Below, piece after piece: positions 1-8,597 of a DNA stretch of 64,000 bases. This DNA is from Bacteroidetes bacterium MedPE-SWsnd-G2 (GTDB lineage: Bacteria > Bacteroidota > Bacteroidia > Flavobacteriales > Flavobacteriaceae), in contig MPDE01000002.1 in the NCBI GenBank assembly GCA_001874335.1, positions 62,001-126,000 on the forward strand. Reading direction: 5' to 3'. A program made the position numbers and the translations under genes. The notes beneath the pieces are model-generated. The model made no database searches. It was not told the DNA's origin and saw nothing but the letters and a program-made list of their open reading frames with translations. Within the stretch, counting starts at the first letter, position 1, and the number at the start of each line of letters is the position of its first letter.

Positions 1-636
1 AATTTGACCTTCTTTAGTTTTACCAAATTCATATTTGGTATCCACTAAAATTAATCCACGTTCGGCAGCAATTTCAGTTCCTCTTTGAAACAGTTTTCTC
101 GTATAATCCTCTAAAATTAAATAATCTTCTTCAGATACAATGCCCTTTGCTAAAATATCTTCTCTTGAAATATCTTCATCATGATCCCCCATTTCAGCCT
201 TGGTTGCAGGTGTAATAATTGGAGAAGAAAATTTATCATTTTCTTTCATACCGTCAGGCATAGCAACACCACACAACTCACGTTTTCCCGCTTTATACTC
301 TCTGGCAGCATGACCAGACATATAGCCTCTAATTACCATTTCTACCTTAAACGGATCACATAAATGCCCCACAGCCACATTAGGATCTGGTGTTGCAATT
401 AACCAGTTTGGCACAATATCTTCTGTTTGTGCCATAAACTTTGTTGCAATCTGATTTAAGATTTGACCTTTAAAAGGTATTCCTTTAGGCATTACAACAT
501 CAAATGCTGATAATCTGTCTGTTGCAATCATGACCAATAGGTCATCATTAATATTATAAACCTCTCTTACTTTTCCTTTGTAAACACTTTTTTGTCCAGG
601 AAAATTGAAATTGGAATCAATAATTGTATTACTCAT
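1..636 (-). CDS. purC: SAICAR synthase (PurC), C-terminus outside window
   Basis: Reading leftward from ATG at 636 gives 212 codons of phosphoribosylaminoimidazole-succinocarboxamide synthase, which joins aspartate to CAIR with ATP in purine biosynthesis. Family motifs seen are YKGKVREVY near the start, the SAFD stretch with [11 protein letters not shown], and [13 protein letters not shown] followed by GKRELCG. The frame stays open to base 1, so the C-terminal third is missing from the window only. Its ATG overlaps the 3' end of phoH by 8 nt, so the two genes are probably translationally coupled and co-transcribed. Confidence 0.95.
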   Translation of the reverse strand, partial: MSNTIIDSNFNFPGQKSVYKGKVREVYNINDDLLVMIATDRLSAFDVVMPKGIPFKGQILNQIATKFMAQTEDIVPNWLIATPDPNVAVGHLCDPFKVEMVIRGYMSGHAAREYKAGKRELCGVAMPDGMKENDKFSSPIITPATKAEMGDHDEDISREDILAKGIVSEEDYLILEDYTRKLFQRGTEIAAERGLILVDTKYEFGKTKEGQI

Positions 637-1591
637 TTCTGTTTTCTATACTTTTATATGCTTCGATAACTTTCTTCACTAATTTATGTCTTATCACATC
701 CTTACCATCTAAGAAAACAATGCCAACACCATCTACATTTTTAAGCACCAATAAGGCTTCTTTTAAACCAGAAATGGTACGTCTTGGTAAATCAATTTGA
801 CCGGGATCTCCAGTCAATAAAAACTTCGCGTTTTTACCCATTCGAGTCAAAAACATTTTCATTTGATTATGCGTTGTATTCTGACCTTCATCTAAAATTA
901 CAAACGCATTATCAAGCGTTCGCCCTCTCATAAAAGCTAATGGCGCTATTTGAATGGTTCCATTTTCAATAAACGCCGCCAATTTCTCTGCTGGAATCAT
1001 ATCTCGTAATGCATCATACAAAGGTTGCATGTAGGGATCTAATTTCTCCTTCAAATCTCCAGGTAAAAACCCTAGATTTTCTCCTGCTTCAACTGCAGGA
1101 CGCGTTAAGATAATGCGTTTAACCTCTTTGTTTTTTAAAGCTTGAACGGCCAATGCAACTCCTGTGTACGTTTTACCAGTACCTGCAGGCCCAATGGCAA
1201 AAACCATATCATTTTTTTTGATACTTTCAACAAGTTTTCTTTGATTGGTTGTTTGAGCTTTAATAAGTCTACCACCTACACCATGAACAATAACTTCTCC
1301 ACTTTTTTCTGAAGTCGCGTAGTCTTCACTGCTTTTACTTGTCAACACACGCTCTATAACATTCTCATCCAGCTTATTATACTTTGCAAAATGGGTCATG
1401 AGCATATTCATCCTCAAATCAAATTCTTCTAATAAATCCTCATCCCCATAAGCTTTAATACTATTGCCACGGGCAACTATTTTAAGTTTTGGGTAGTACG
1501 TTTTTAGAAGTTTAATATTCACATTTCCAGCACCAAAAAACTCCTTTGGTGTAATTTCTTCAAGTTCAATGATAAGTTCGTTCAAAAGCAA
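629..1591 (-). CDS. phoH: PhoH-family ATPase
   Basis: This 320-residue protein belongs to the PhoH/PhoL family of cytosolic P-loop ATPases, which are linked to RNA metabolism and stress and whose exact role is unsettled. Walker A is GPAGTGKT at residues 134-141 and Walker B is VILDEGQ at about 231-237; the [15 protein letters not shown] and [11 protein letters not shown] blocks are all present. An N-terminal KH-like stretch covers about residues 20-65. No ATG is available at the N-terminus: the frame opens with TTG at 1591, and TTG at 1585 (giving MNELIIEL) is equally plausible. The gene leads into purC with an 8-nt overlap. Confidence 0.95.
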   Translation of the reverse strand: MLLNELIIELEEITPKEFFGAGNVNIKLLKTYYPKLKIVARGNSIKAYGDEDLLEEFDLRMNMLMTHFAKYNKLDENVIERVLTSKSSEDYATSEKSGEVIVHGVGGRLIKAQTTNQRKLVESIKKNDMVFAIGPAGTGKTYTGVALAVQALKNKEVKRIILTRPAVEAGENLGFLPGDLKEKLDPYMQPLYDALRDMIPAEKLAAFIENGTIQIAPLAFMRGRTLDNAFVILDEGQNTTHNQMKMFLTRMGKNAKFLLTGDPGQIDLPRRTISGLKEALLVLKNVDGVGIVFLDGKDVIRHKLVKKVIEAYKSIENRNE

Positions 1592-1625
1592 TAAGGTTTT
1601 AGTGAATTAATCTGTTTTCTTTTAT

Positions 1626-1648
1626 TAGTTTTGTGATAAACAAATCTA
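1626..1648. promoter_or_regulatory. Divergent Bacteroidota-type -7 elements
   Basis: The phoH/SAM-transferase divergent gap contains TAGTTTTG at 1626-1633 on the plus strand and, on the minus strand, TAGATTTG (1641-1648). Both fit the Bacteroidota -7 consensus TAnnTTTG. Neither has a clear TTTG -33 box at the right spacing, so these are candidates only. Confidence 0.4.
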
Positions 1649-1694
1649 CATAATTTACGATAACATAAATCAATAAAATATCAACAATTAGTCC

Positions 1695-2528
1695 ATGGCA
1701 ATAATAACATTAACTACTGATTTTGGCGAGAAAGATCATTTTGCTGGAGCTGTAAAAGGTGCTATTTATAGTGAAATGCCAGATGCTAAAATCGTTGATA
1801 TTTCGCATTCTATTTCTCCTTTTAATGTCCCTGAAGCGGCATATATTATATTAAATGCATACCGCAGTTTTCCAAAAGGAACCATACATTTAATTGGTAT
1901 TGATTCTGAATTAACGCCCGAAAACAATCACATTGCAGTAAAACTTGATGACCATTATTTTATTTGTGCAAACAACGGAATAATGAGTATGATTTGCTCT
2001 GAAATTGCTCCAGAAAAAATTGTAGAGATCAACATTCATAACAATATACAAACCAGTTTTCCCGTTTTAGATGTTTTTGTAAAAGTGGCATGTCACATTG
2101 CAAGAGGCGGTACATTAGAGATCATAGGAAAAGTTATTAACAAAATTAGACCTATTAAAAACTTACTTCCTTTCGTTAATGATGAACAAACTCAAATTAT
2201 AGGAAGTGTCATTTATATCGATAATTATGGTAATGTAATTTCTAACATTACAAGAAAGTTTTTTGACACCTATCAAAAGCAAAGAAAGTACGAAGTAATG
2301 GCTCGAAACACCAAGTTTTATACCATTAACAACAATTATAGTGATTTTATTGATTTTGAAGTTCCTGCAAAACAACGCATTGATTTAGGTAATAAAATGG
2401 CCGTATTCAATTCGTCTAACTATCTAGAAGTATCCATTTATAAAGGCAACACTTTAGATGGTTCGGCTTCTTCATTATTCGGACTTAAAATGGGCGATAC
2501 AATTACCATTAACTTTATCAAAGATTAA
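1695..2528 (+). CDS. SAM hydroxide adenosyltransferase (DUF62 family)
   Basis: This 277-residue protein matches the DUF62/SAM hydroxide adenosyltransferase family, which splits S-adenosylmethionine to adenosine and methionine and is related to fluorinase. The N-terminal ITLTTDFGEKDHFAGAVKG carries the conserved DFG-D block that binds SAM, followed by ISHSI and the C-terminal YIDNYGNVISNI strand typical of the family. The length is normal. The physiological purpose in flavobacteria is unknown. It starts a plus-strand run with the ABM-domain gene, whose ATG lies 4 nt after the stop. Confidence 0.9.
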   Translation: MAIITLTTDFGEKDHFAGAVKGAIYSEMPDAKIVDISHSISPFNVPEAAYIILNAYRSFPKGTIHLIGIDSELTPENNHIAVKLDDHYFICANNGIMSMICSEIAPEKIVEINIHNNIQTSFPVLDVFVKVACHIARGGTLEIIGKVINKIRPIKNLLPFVNDEQTQIIGSVIYIDNYGNVISNITRKFFDTYQKQRKYEVMARNTKFYTINNNYSDFIDFEVPAKQRIDLGNKMAVFNSSNYLEVSIYKGNTLDGSASSLFGLKMGDTITINFIKD

Positions 2529-2531
2529 AAC

Positions 2532-2828
2532 ATGTTCGTGAGAATAGTAAAAATGAGTTTCGACCCAAAGCATATACCAACGTTTTTGGAGAATTTTGAA
2601 TCTCAGAAAGAAAATATTAGAAAATTTGAAGGCTGTAAATTTCTTGAACTTTATAGAGATAAAACGAACACAAATATATTTTTCACCTATAGTTATTGGG
2701 AACATCCCGATAACTTAGAAAATTATAGAAACTCCCCTTTGTTTAAAGGTATTTGGGCGCAAACCAAACCATTTTTTAATGGTAAACCTGAAGCCTGGAG
2801 TGTGGATAAATTGGTGACATTAAACTAA
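2532..2828 (+). CDS. Antibiotic biosynthesis monooxygenase (ABM) domain protein
   Basis: A single 98-residue ferredoxin-like ABM domain makes up the whole protein. The pattern MFVRIVKMSF, a central EGCKFLELYRDK and FFTYSYWEHPDNLENYRNSPLF fits small putative quinol monooxygenases or heme-degrading relatives. Such proteins are cytosolic dimers, and the substrate cannot be told from sequence. It sits 4 nt after the SAM adenosyltransferase and 10 nt before gldF, so it is probably part of the same transcript. Confidence 0.8.
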   Translation: MFVRIVKMSFDPKHIPTFLENFESQKENIRKFEGCKFLELYRDKTNTNIFFTYSYWEHPDNLENYRNSPLFKGIWAQTKPFFNGKPEAWSVDKLVTLN

Positions 2829-2837
2829 ATTTGCAAA

Positions 2838-3560
2838 ATGATAGCAATATTAAAAAAGGAAATAAATAGCTTTTTCTCCTCTCCTATTGGTTATTTGGTG
2901 ATAGGCTTGTTTTTACTCATAAACAGTTTGTTTCTCTGGGTATTTAATGGGGAGTTTAATGTTTTAGATAGCGGATTTGCCGATCTATCTGGATTCTTCT
3001 TATTATCACCATGGATATTAATTTTCTTAATCCCTGCGATAACTATGAGGAGCTTTTCAGATGAAAAAAAACAGGGTACTTTAGAACTTTTATTTACAAA
3101 ACCAATTAGTATATTTCATATCGTATTAGGTAAATACTTCGCTGCAATAGCTCTTATTATTTTCGCCCTTATACCAACATTAATTTATGTTTATACGGTA
3201 TATCAATTAGGAAACCCCGAAGGCAATGTCGATTTAGGAAGCGTTTTTGGATCCTATCTTGGATTATTGTTTTTAGCGAGTAGTTATACCGCAATTGGGG
3301 TGTTCGCTTCTACCTTATCCAAAAACCAAATTGTGGCATTTATTATAGCGGTATTTATTTGCTTTATATTCTATTTTGGATTTGAAGGCATTTCACAATA
3401 CACGCCGTTTGGAGACCGATTGTATTTAGAAACTTTAGGTATGCAATATCATTTTAAAAGTATAAGTCGCGGTATTATTGACACAAGAGATTTACTGTAC
3501 TTTTTAAGTATAAGTACATTTTTTATCATACTAACCAATTTAAAACTTAAATCGGAATAA
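2838..3560 (+). CDS. gldF: Gliding motility ABC transporter permease GldF
   Basis: This 240-residue integral membrane protein has about six hydrophobic segments and an ABC-2 type permease layout. MIAILKKEINSFFSSPIGYL and the block SFSDEKKQGTLELLFTKPIS are characteristic of GldF. GldF works with GldA (ATPase) and GldG in an ABC complex needed for gliding and linked to T9SS function in some Flavobacteriia. gldG follows after one small gene. No gldA lies nearby, which is usual because gldA is often unlinked. Confidence 0.9.
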   Translation: MIAILKKEINSFFSSPIGYLVIGLFLLINSLFLWVFNGEFNVLDSGFADLSGFFLLSPWILIFLIPAITMRSFSDEKKQGTLELLFTKPISIFHIVLGKYFAAIALIIFALIPTLIYVYTVYQLGNPEGNVDLGSVFGSYLGLLFLASSYTAIGVFASTLSKNQIVAFIIAVFICFIFYFGFEGISQYTPFGDRLYLETLGMQYHFKSISRGIIDTRDLLYFLSISTFFIILTNLKLKSE

Positions 3561-3562
3561 GC

Positions 3563-4051
3563 ATGATTATCACTCCTACCTTCGTCATATTAATTATTGT
3601 GGTTTTTGTTCTCGTATTTCTTTTTGTAAATACTATTGACAAAAGAAAGTGGTTAACCTTTTTAGTAAGTCTTGGATTAACACCAGTTATTTACTTTTAT
3701 GTGTTTTATCCTTTGATCAATATTTTTAGTAGTTATCACCATCAAAAATACTTTAATGCGGTAGCTTGGCAAGAATCACCTGCATTACGCTATGAAATGT
3801 CTGATGATTTAATTAATTCTTCGGTTTTGATTGGAAAATCCACAGAGGATGTTCAAACACAATTGGGTAAATATGAATGGTTAAGTTGGAATGAGGCTTT
3901 AAAAGCTCATGATTCAAACCAATGGAATTACGGCATGGGAATCGAACCCGGAGCTTTTAATGAAGAAAAAGAAATATTGAAAGTGAATTTTACTAACGGT
4001 ACGGTTTCAACAGTTGAAACTTATAAAGAAGCAATGACATTTGATGAATAA
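3563..4051 (+). CDS. Small membrane protein between gldF and gldG
   Basis: I do not recognise a named family. The 162 residues begin with two hydrophobic segments (about 5-22 and 32-52), and the remaining 110 form a soluble, probably periplasmic domain with an LIGKSTEDVQTQLGKYEW stretch. That stretch resembles the small-lipoprotein SmpA/BamE-like pattern in spacing only. It starts 2 nt after the gldF stop and overlaps the gldG start by 8 nt, so it should be made together with the Gld ABC components. It could be an accessory of that complex. Confidence 0.75.
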   Translation: MIITPTFVILIIVVFVLVFLFVNTIDKRKWLTFLVSLGLTPVIYFYVFYPLINIFSSYHHQKYFNAVAWQESPALRYEMSDDLINSSVLIGKSTEDVQTQLGKYEWLSWNEALKAHDSNQWNYGMGIEPGAFNEEKEILKVNFTNGTVSTVETYKEAMTFDE

Positions 4052-5717
4052 TTTGAAATCAACTCCGGTAAAAGCTCTAATTGCTTTAGTATTGATAGTT
4101 ATTGTAAATATAATTGGCCAATCCTTTTATGGTAGGTTTGATATGACAAAAGATAAGCGTTATACGCTTTCTGAAGCTTCGAAAAACACGGTTTCAGAAG
4201 TTAATTCACCTTTGGTCATTGATGTGTTTTTAGAAGGTGATTTCCCTTCTGAATTTAGACGCTTACAAACCGAAACCAAACAATTATTAGAAGAGTTTAA
4301 TAATTATAATGACGAGATTATCTTCAATTTTGTAAACCCGATTGAAGATGAAGCAACCCGAGATGCAAACATTCAAAGTTTAGTCTCAAGAGGCATGCAG
4401 CCAAGACAATTAAACGTTCAAAAAAACGGTAAAACCAGCCAGGAGTTAATTTTCCCTTGGGCCCTTGCAAGCTACAACAACAATACTGTTATCATTAATT
4501 TGATAAAGAATAAAATTGGAGTTTCTACTGAAGAATTGGTTAGTAATTCTGTGCAACAATTAGAATATGCTTTTGCAGACGGATTTAATAAACTGGTTTC
4601 TTCAAGGTCAAAAAAGATTGCTATTTTAAAGGGTAATGGTCAATTAGATGATGTTTATATGGCCGATTTTTTAACTACAATTAAAGACTATTACTTTATT
4701 GCTCCTTTTACCTTAGATAGCGTTGCTTCCAATCCTAAATCGACTTTAAAAACGCTTAATAATTACGATTTAATTCTGTCAGCTCAACCAAGTCAGCCTT
4801 TTTCAGAAGAAGAAAAATATGTATTAGATCAATACACCATGAATGGCGGAAAAAGCATCTGGCTTACCGATGGTGTGTTTATGGATAAAGACAGTTTATT
4901 AAATGACACTGGGAAAGGCGTGGCATTACCAAAGGATTTAAATTTAAACGATTTCTTCTTTAAATATGGTGTTAGGATTAACAATACTATTGTAAAAGAC
5001 ATGTACTCTGCTCCCATAGCATTGGCAATTGGAGAAGGCAGCCAAGCACAAATTCAACCTATACAATGGCAATACTCGCCATTAGCTGCTGGAAACCCTA
5101 CACACCCAATAACTAAAAACATAAATCTTATAAAATTTGATTTTGCAAGTCCAATAGACACTTTAAAAAATTCGTTGAAACAAACGGTAATCATTCAATC
5201 TTCTAAGTTAACAGGCATTGATGGTGTCCCAAAAATCATTGATTTAGCCGAAGTAACAAAAACAGCCAATCCGCAATTATTTAATAAGGGTGTACAGAAC
5301 TTAGGTGTACTTATTGAAGGAGAATTTACATCTGTATACAACAACAGAGTAAAACCTTTAGACCTCCAAAATAATTTAGACAAAAGTGTAGCTACAAAGA
5401 TGATTGTTATTTCTGATGGTGACGTTATTAAAAATGATGTGGTTAAGGGAAAACCACAAGAATTGGGCTTTGATCGATGGACAGGACAGAGTTTTGGCAA
5501 TAAAGAAGTATTGGTAAATGCAGTGAATTACCTGCTCGATAATTCCGGACTTATAAACATTAGAAATAGAGAAATAAAACTCGCTTACCTCAACCCAGAA
5601 AAAATTGAAGCAGAAAAAGGAAAATGGCAATCGCTAAACATCCTACTACCATTGGTGTTATTGGGAATTTTTGGATTTGGTTTTGCATATTTCAGACGGA
5701 AAAAATATTCGAAATAG
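4044..5717 (+). CDS. gldG: Gliding motility ABC transporter substrate-binding protein GldG
   Basis: GldG is a membrane-anchored protein of about 557 residues with an N-terminal transmembrane segment (about 9-26), a large extracytoplasmic domain and a C-terminal transmembrane helix followed by RRKKYSK. The N-terminal FDMTKDKRYTLSEASKNTV and the ILKGNGQLDD region are typical of GldG and the related ABC-associated IFT52/GldG domain. I chose ATG at 4044 over the preceding TTG at 4041. The 8-nt overlap with the upstream small gene suggests coupled translation. It completes the GldFG pair. Confidence 0.9.
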   Translation: MNNLKSTPVKALIALVLIVIVNIIGQSFYGRFDMTKDKRYTLSEASKNTVSEVNSPLVIDVFLEGDFPSEFRRLQTETKQLLEEFNNYNDEIIFNFVNPIEDEATRDANIQSLVSRGMQPRQLNVQKNGKTSQELIFPWALASYNNNTVIINLIKNKIGVSTEELVSNSVQQLEYAFADGFNKLVSSRSKKIAILKGNGQLDDVYMADFLTTIKDYYFIAPFTLDSVASNPKSTLKTLNNYDLILSAQPSQPFSEEEKYVLDQYTMNGGKSIWLTDGVFMDKDSLLNDTGKGVALPKDLNLNDFFFKYGVRINNTIVKDMYSAPIALAIGEGSQAQIQPIQWQYSPLAAGNPTHPITKNINLIKFDFASPIDTLKNSLKQTVIIQSSKLTGIDGVPKIIDLAEVTKTANPQLFNKGVQNLGVLIEGEFTSVYNNRVKPLDLQNNLDKSVATKMIVISDGDVIKNDVVKGKPQELGFDRWTGQSFGNKEVLVNAVNYLLDNSGLINIRNREIKLAYLNPEKIEAEKGKWQSLNILLPLVLLGIFGFGFAYFRRKKYSK

Positions 5718-5756
5718 TTGTTAATAAGTTTGTTTTATTAAGCAACAAGTTTAAGA

Positions 5757-5764
5757 TATATTTG
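5757..5764 (+). promoter_or_regulatory. Candidate -7 element for dnaN
   Basis: TATATTTG fits TAnnTTTG and lies 39 nt before the dnaN ATG. The nearest TTTG upstream (5729-5732) is 24 nt away, longer than the usual 19-21, so only the -7 box is convincing. Confidence 0.45.
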
Positions 5765-5803
5765 TAAGTAGTAGATTCGCTAAATAAGATAAAAAAAATA
5801 TAC

Positions 5804-6922
5804 ATGAAGTTTATAGTATCGAGTACGTATTTGTTAAAGCAACTCCAGGTTTTAGGAGGTGTAATTAACAGTTCAAACACCTTACCTATTTTAGATAATT
5901 TTCTTTTTGAACTTAAAGATTCTAAATTAACAGTTTCTGCAAGTGACTTAGAGACTACTATGTCTTCGGTAATTGATGTTGAAAGTGATAGTGAAGGAAA
6001 TATTGCATTACCTGCACGCTTACTTTTAGACACTTTAAAAACCTTTCCTGAGCAACCTTTAACTTTTGTAATTGAGGATAACAACACCGTTGAGATTAGC
6101 TCAAGTCATGGAAAATACGCTTTGGCCTATGCTGATGGGAATGAATTTCCTAAAGCTGTAACTTTAGACAACCCAAGCACAACAACAATCTCTGGAGATA
6201 TTCTTGCAACGGCTATTAGCAAAACAATATTTGCTGCTGGTAATGATGATTTAAGACCAGTAATGAGTGGTGTCTTTTTTCAATTCTCTACAGAAGGTTT
6301 AACCTTTGTGGCTACAGATGCTCACAAATTGGTGAAATACACAAGAGAAGATGTACAAGCAAGTCAAGTGGCTGAGTTCATTATGCCTAAAAAACCTCTT
6401 AATTTATTAAAAGGCATTCTTGCAGGAAATGAAGAACCACTTACTATTGAGTACAATGATTCTAACGCCAAATTCACTTTTAATAATTCGGAGTTAATTT
6501 GTAGATTAATTGATGGTAAATACCCTAATTACGAAGCGGTAATTCCGAAAGAAAACCCGAACAAATTGGTTATTGGAAGAACTCAATTTTTAAATTCGGT
6601 TAAACGTGTTAGTATTTTCTCAAACAAAACTACACACCAAATTAGATTAAAAATTGCAGGATCAGAATTAAACATTTCTGCTGAAGACATTGATTACAGT
6701 AACAAAGCCGAAGAGCGTTTAACATGTGATTATCAAGGTGATGACATGCAAATAGGATTTAATTCACGTTTCCTGACAGAAATGATTAATAACCTTAGCG
6801 CTTCTGATGTGCAATTAGAAATGAGTTTACCAAATAGAGCTGGTATTTTGACACCAGTTGATGGTTTGGATGAAGGAGAGTTTATTACAATGTTGGTTAT
6901 GCCTGTGATGCTGAATAGCTAG
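5804..6922 (+). CDS. dnaN: DNA polymerase III beta subunit (sliding clamp)
   Basis: At 372 residues this is a full-length beta clamp, the ring that tethers the replicative polymerase to DNA. Visible signatures are the N-terminal MKFIVSSTYLLKQLQ, LRPVMSGVFFQF, the ATDAHKLVKY block at the domain I/II junction, FNNSELICRLIDGKYPNYEAVIP, and the C-terminal TMLVMPVML that forms part of the peptide-binding pocket. It has its own candidate promoter and is closed by a strong hairpin terminator, so it is probably monocistronic. No dnaA or oriC is visible beside it. Confidence 0.97.
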   Translation: MKFIVSSTYLLKQLQVLGGVINSSNTLPILDNFLFELKDSKLTVSASDLETTMSSVIDVESDSEGNIALPARLLLDTLKTFPEQPLTFVIEDNNTVEISSSHGKYALAYADGNEFPKAVTLDNPSTTTISGDILATAISKTIFAAGNDDLRPVMSGVFFQFSTEGLTFVATDAHKLVKYTREDVQASQVAEFIMPKKPLNLLKGILAGNEEPLTIEYNDSNAKFTFNNSELICRLIDGKYPNYEAVIPKENPNKLVIGRTQFLNSVKRVSIFSNKTTHQIRLKIAGSELNISAEDIDYSNKAEERLTCDYQGDDMQIGFNSRFLTEMINNLSASDVQLEMSLPNRAGILTPVDGLDEGEFITMLVMPVMLNS

Positions 6923-6942
6923 TCAATAAAACAATCATATTA

Positions 6943-6975
6943 AAAAAGGCTCCATGAAAATGGAGCCTTTTTATT
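6943..6975 (+). terminator. Rho-independent terminator after dnaN
   Basis: An AAAAGGCTCCA arm and a TGGAGCCTTTTT arm form an 11-bp stem around a short TGAAAA-type loop, ending in a T-run. It starts 21 nt after the dnaN stop. Confidence 0.85.
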
Positions 6976-6998
6976 TACCTCGCTAATAAAATTTCTAA

Positions 6999-7349
6999 CT
7001 AACTAATAAAATTAAGAGATAAAAAGTATTTTGGACTTTGGCCATTACTCGCTCTAATAGCGTTGTACACAGGAAGTACAACCGCCAACACACCTAATGC
7101 ACCTAAAGTCAAGAGTCCTAATCCGAATAAAAGTATAAGCGGAATACTAAGCAAACAATATAAAAACCAACTTATCTGGAAATTAAGTATGCTTTTACCG
7201 TGCTCATCCATTCCTGAAATTTTATCCTTATTAGTAACCCAAAGAATTAATGGAATAATAAATCCGCCACAACCCGTTACCAGATTAATTAACTGGCTTA
7301 AATGTGTCATAAACAAAAATTGATTGTCACGGCGTAAATAGAGTTCCAT
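6999..7349 (-). CDS. DUF4870 membrane protein
   Basis: This small integral membrane protein (116 residues from ATG 7349) belongs to the DUF4870/Tic20-like family common in Bacteroidota. The signature is THLSQLINLVTGCGGFIIPLILW, then a charged KDKISGMDEHGKSILNFQISW loop, then two further membrane segments. A longer frame from TTG at 7373 exists, but the family normally begins close to the DNQ-LTHLSQL block, so I prefer the ATG. Function unknown. It runs convergent with dnaN. Confidence 0.8.
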   Translation of the reverse strand: MELYLRRDNQFLFMTHLSQLINLVTGCGGFIIPLILWVTNKDKISGMDEHGKSILNFQISWFLYCLLSIPLILLFGLGLLTLGALGVLAVVLPVYNAIRASNGQSPKYFLSLNFIS

Positions 7350-7447
7350 AGTAACTGATAAATTAAGATTCAATTATTGGACGTCGACGACAATTAATTG
7401 TTACATATTCTATATTTTTTAGAATAACTTTAACAAAATAGAGTACT

Positions 7448-8455
7448 TTAAAGTGTAGTACCTCTTAATATTAGTTTGGTTTCCACCATATGTGTTTTTA
7501 TAGGAGCTTCTTCTTCTACTTTTAGTTTCTCGACTAATATATTGACCGCTTTTTTCCCCATTTTTATGGCGTTTTGGGATACAGTTGATAACTTAGGATC
7601 AGTAAACGGCAAAACGTTTGAAGCCGAAAAACCTATGATAGACATATCTTTAGGGACATTTATATTGCGCTTTTGCGCATTAATTAACGCCATTACACCA
7701 GTACTATTATCAATACCAAGAATACCGTCAATATCATCCTCTTCATCAAACAAAGCTCCAATTTCGGTATTCGCAGTTTCAATAGTATTTACTTTTAAAA
7801 CAAAAGGTTCTGCGGTATAACCACTAAAGTCTTTCAAGGCCTTCTCATAACCTTTAACTCGAAGTTTACCAACACTCAACTCATCAATACCTGTTAGCAA
7901 TACTATTTTCCTTCTGCCTTCTTTTAATAAATGTGTTGTGGCATTATAGGCAGCGTTAAAATCATCTATAATTACTTTATCACATGCAATACTATCGTTT
8001 ACACGATCAAACATAACCATCGGAAATTTTTGATTCAAAATGGTATCAAAATGCTCTGATTTTTCTAAAACCTGAGTCTCTTCAGCCATTGCTAAAATAA
8101 ATCCATCCACACTTCCATTAGCTAAAAACTCAAGGCTGTTTACTTCTTTATCAAAAGATTCGTTTGATAGACATGTTATAATATTATACCCCAACTCTGT
8201 GGCTTCTTGCTCTATACCATATAGAACCTTGGCAAAAAAGTGATTTAAAATATCAGGAACAATAACACCAATAGTAAAAGTTTTACTGTGTTTTAAACTC
8301 AAGGCCATTTTATTAGGTCGATAATTCATCATATCGGCCAGTTCTTTTACCCGTTTTATTGTTTCATCACTAATTTCGTAACTTCCATTTAGTGCTTTAG
8401 AAACTGTAGACACCGACACATTTAATTGTTCGGCCAATTGTTTTAATGTAACCAT
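7448..8455 (-). CDS. LacI-family transcriptional regulator
   Basis: This 335-residue regulator has an N-terminal LacI helix-turn-helix (residues 1-25, TLKQLAEQLNVSVSTVSKALNG) with the hinge helix NYRPNKMALSL, then a periplasmic-binding-protein-like sensor from about residue 60 (FTIGVIVPDILNHFFAKVL). It lies at the distal end of the glucan locus, on the same strand as the GH3 gene but 142 nt beyond it, and probably controls locus expression in response to a sugar. A 20-bp perfect palindrome sits 30 nt upstream of its ATG and could be its own operator. The effector cannot be read from sequence. Confidence 0.92.
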   Translation of the reverse strand: MVTLKQLAEQLNVSVSTVSKALNGSYEISDETIKRVKELADMMNYRPNKMALSLKHSKTFTIGVIVPDILNHFFAKVLYGIEQEATELGYNIITCLSNESFDKEVNSLEFLANGSVDGFILAMAEETQVLEKSEHFDTILNQKFPMVMFDRVNDSIACDKVIIDDFNAAYNATTHLLKEGRRKIVLLTGIDELSVGKLRVKGYEKALKDFSGYTAEPFVLKVNTIETANTEIGALFDEEDDIDGILGIDNSTGVMALINAQKRNINVPKDMSIIGFSASNVLPFTDPKLSTVSQNAIKMGKKAVNILVEKLKVEEEAPIKTHMVETKLILRGTTL

Positions 8456-8485
8456 AGAGTGTTAAATAAAAATTGCTTTAAACCT

Positions 8486-8505
8486 TATACTATCGCGATA
8501 GTATA
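8486..8505. promoter_or_regulatory. 20-bp perfect palindrome upstream of lacI-type gene
   Basis: TATACTATCG followed by its exact reverse complement CGATAGTATA. It lies between the GH3 stop and the LacI-type start. The position suits an autoregulatory operator, although LacI-family operators usually centre on CG and this one centres on GC. A dispersed repeat is the alternative. Confidence 0.45.
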
Positions 8506-8597
8506 CGATACAATTCTCTTTAAAAATACAAATAAAATTAGGAAAACAGAACCATTATTTAATTAGAATACACTTGACCCATTTTGAGTTGAGTTGT

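Noticed and set aside
181-363. A plus-strand 60-residue ORF near the window start
   Set aside because: It is antisense to purC, which is well supported by motifs.
2163-2705. Minus-strand ORFs over the SAM adenosyltransferase/ABM genes
   Set aside because: Shadow frames of recognised coding sequence.
4829-5630. Minus-strand ORFs inside gldG
   Set aside because: They lie opposite a well-supported gene, have no family resemblance and have typical shadow-frame composition.
5804-7000. dnaN as a sign of a nearby replication origin
   Set aside because: No dnaA gene, DnaA-box cluster or AT-rich unwinding repeat is visible; in Bacteroidota dnaN is often far from the origin.
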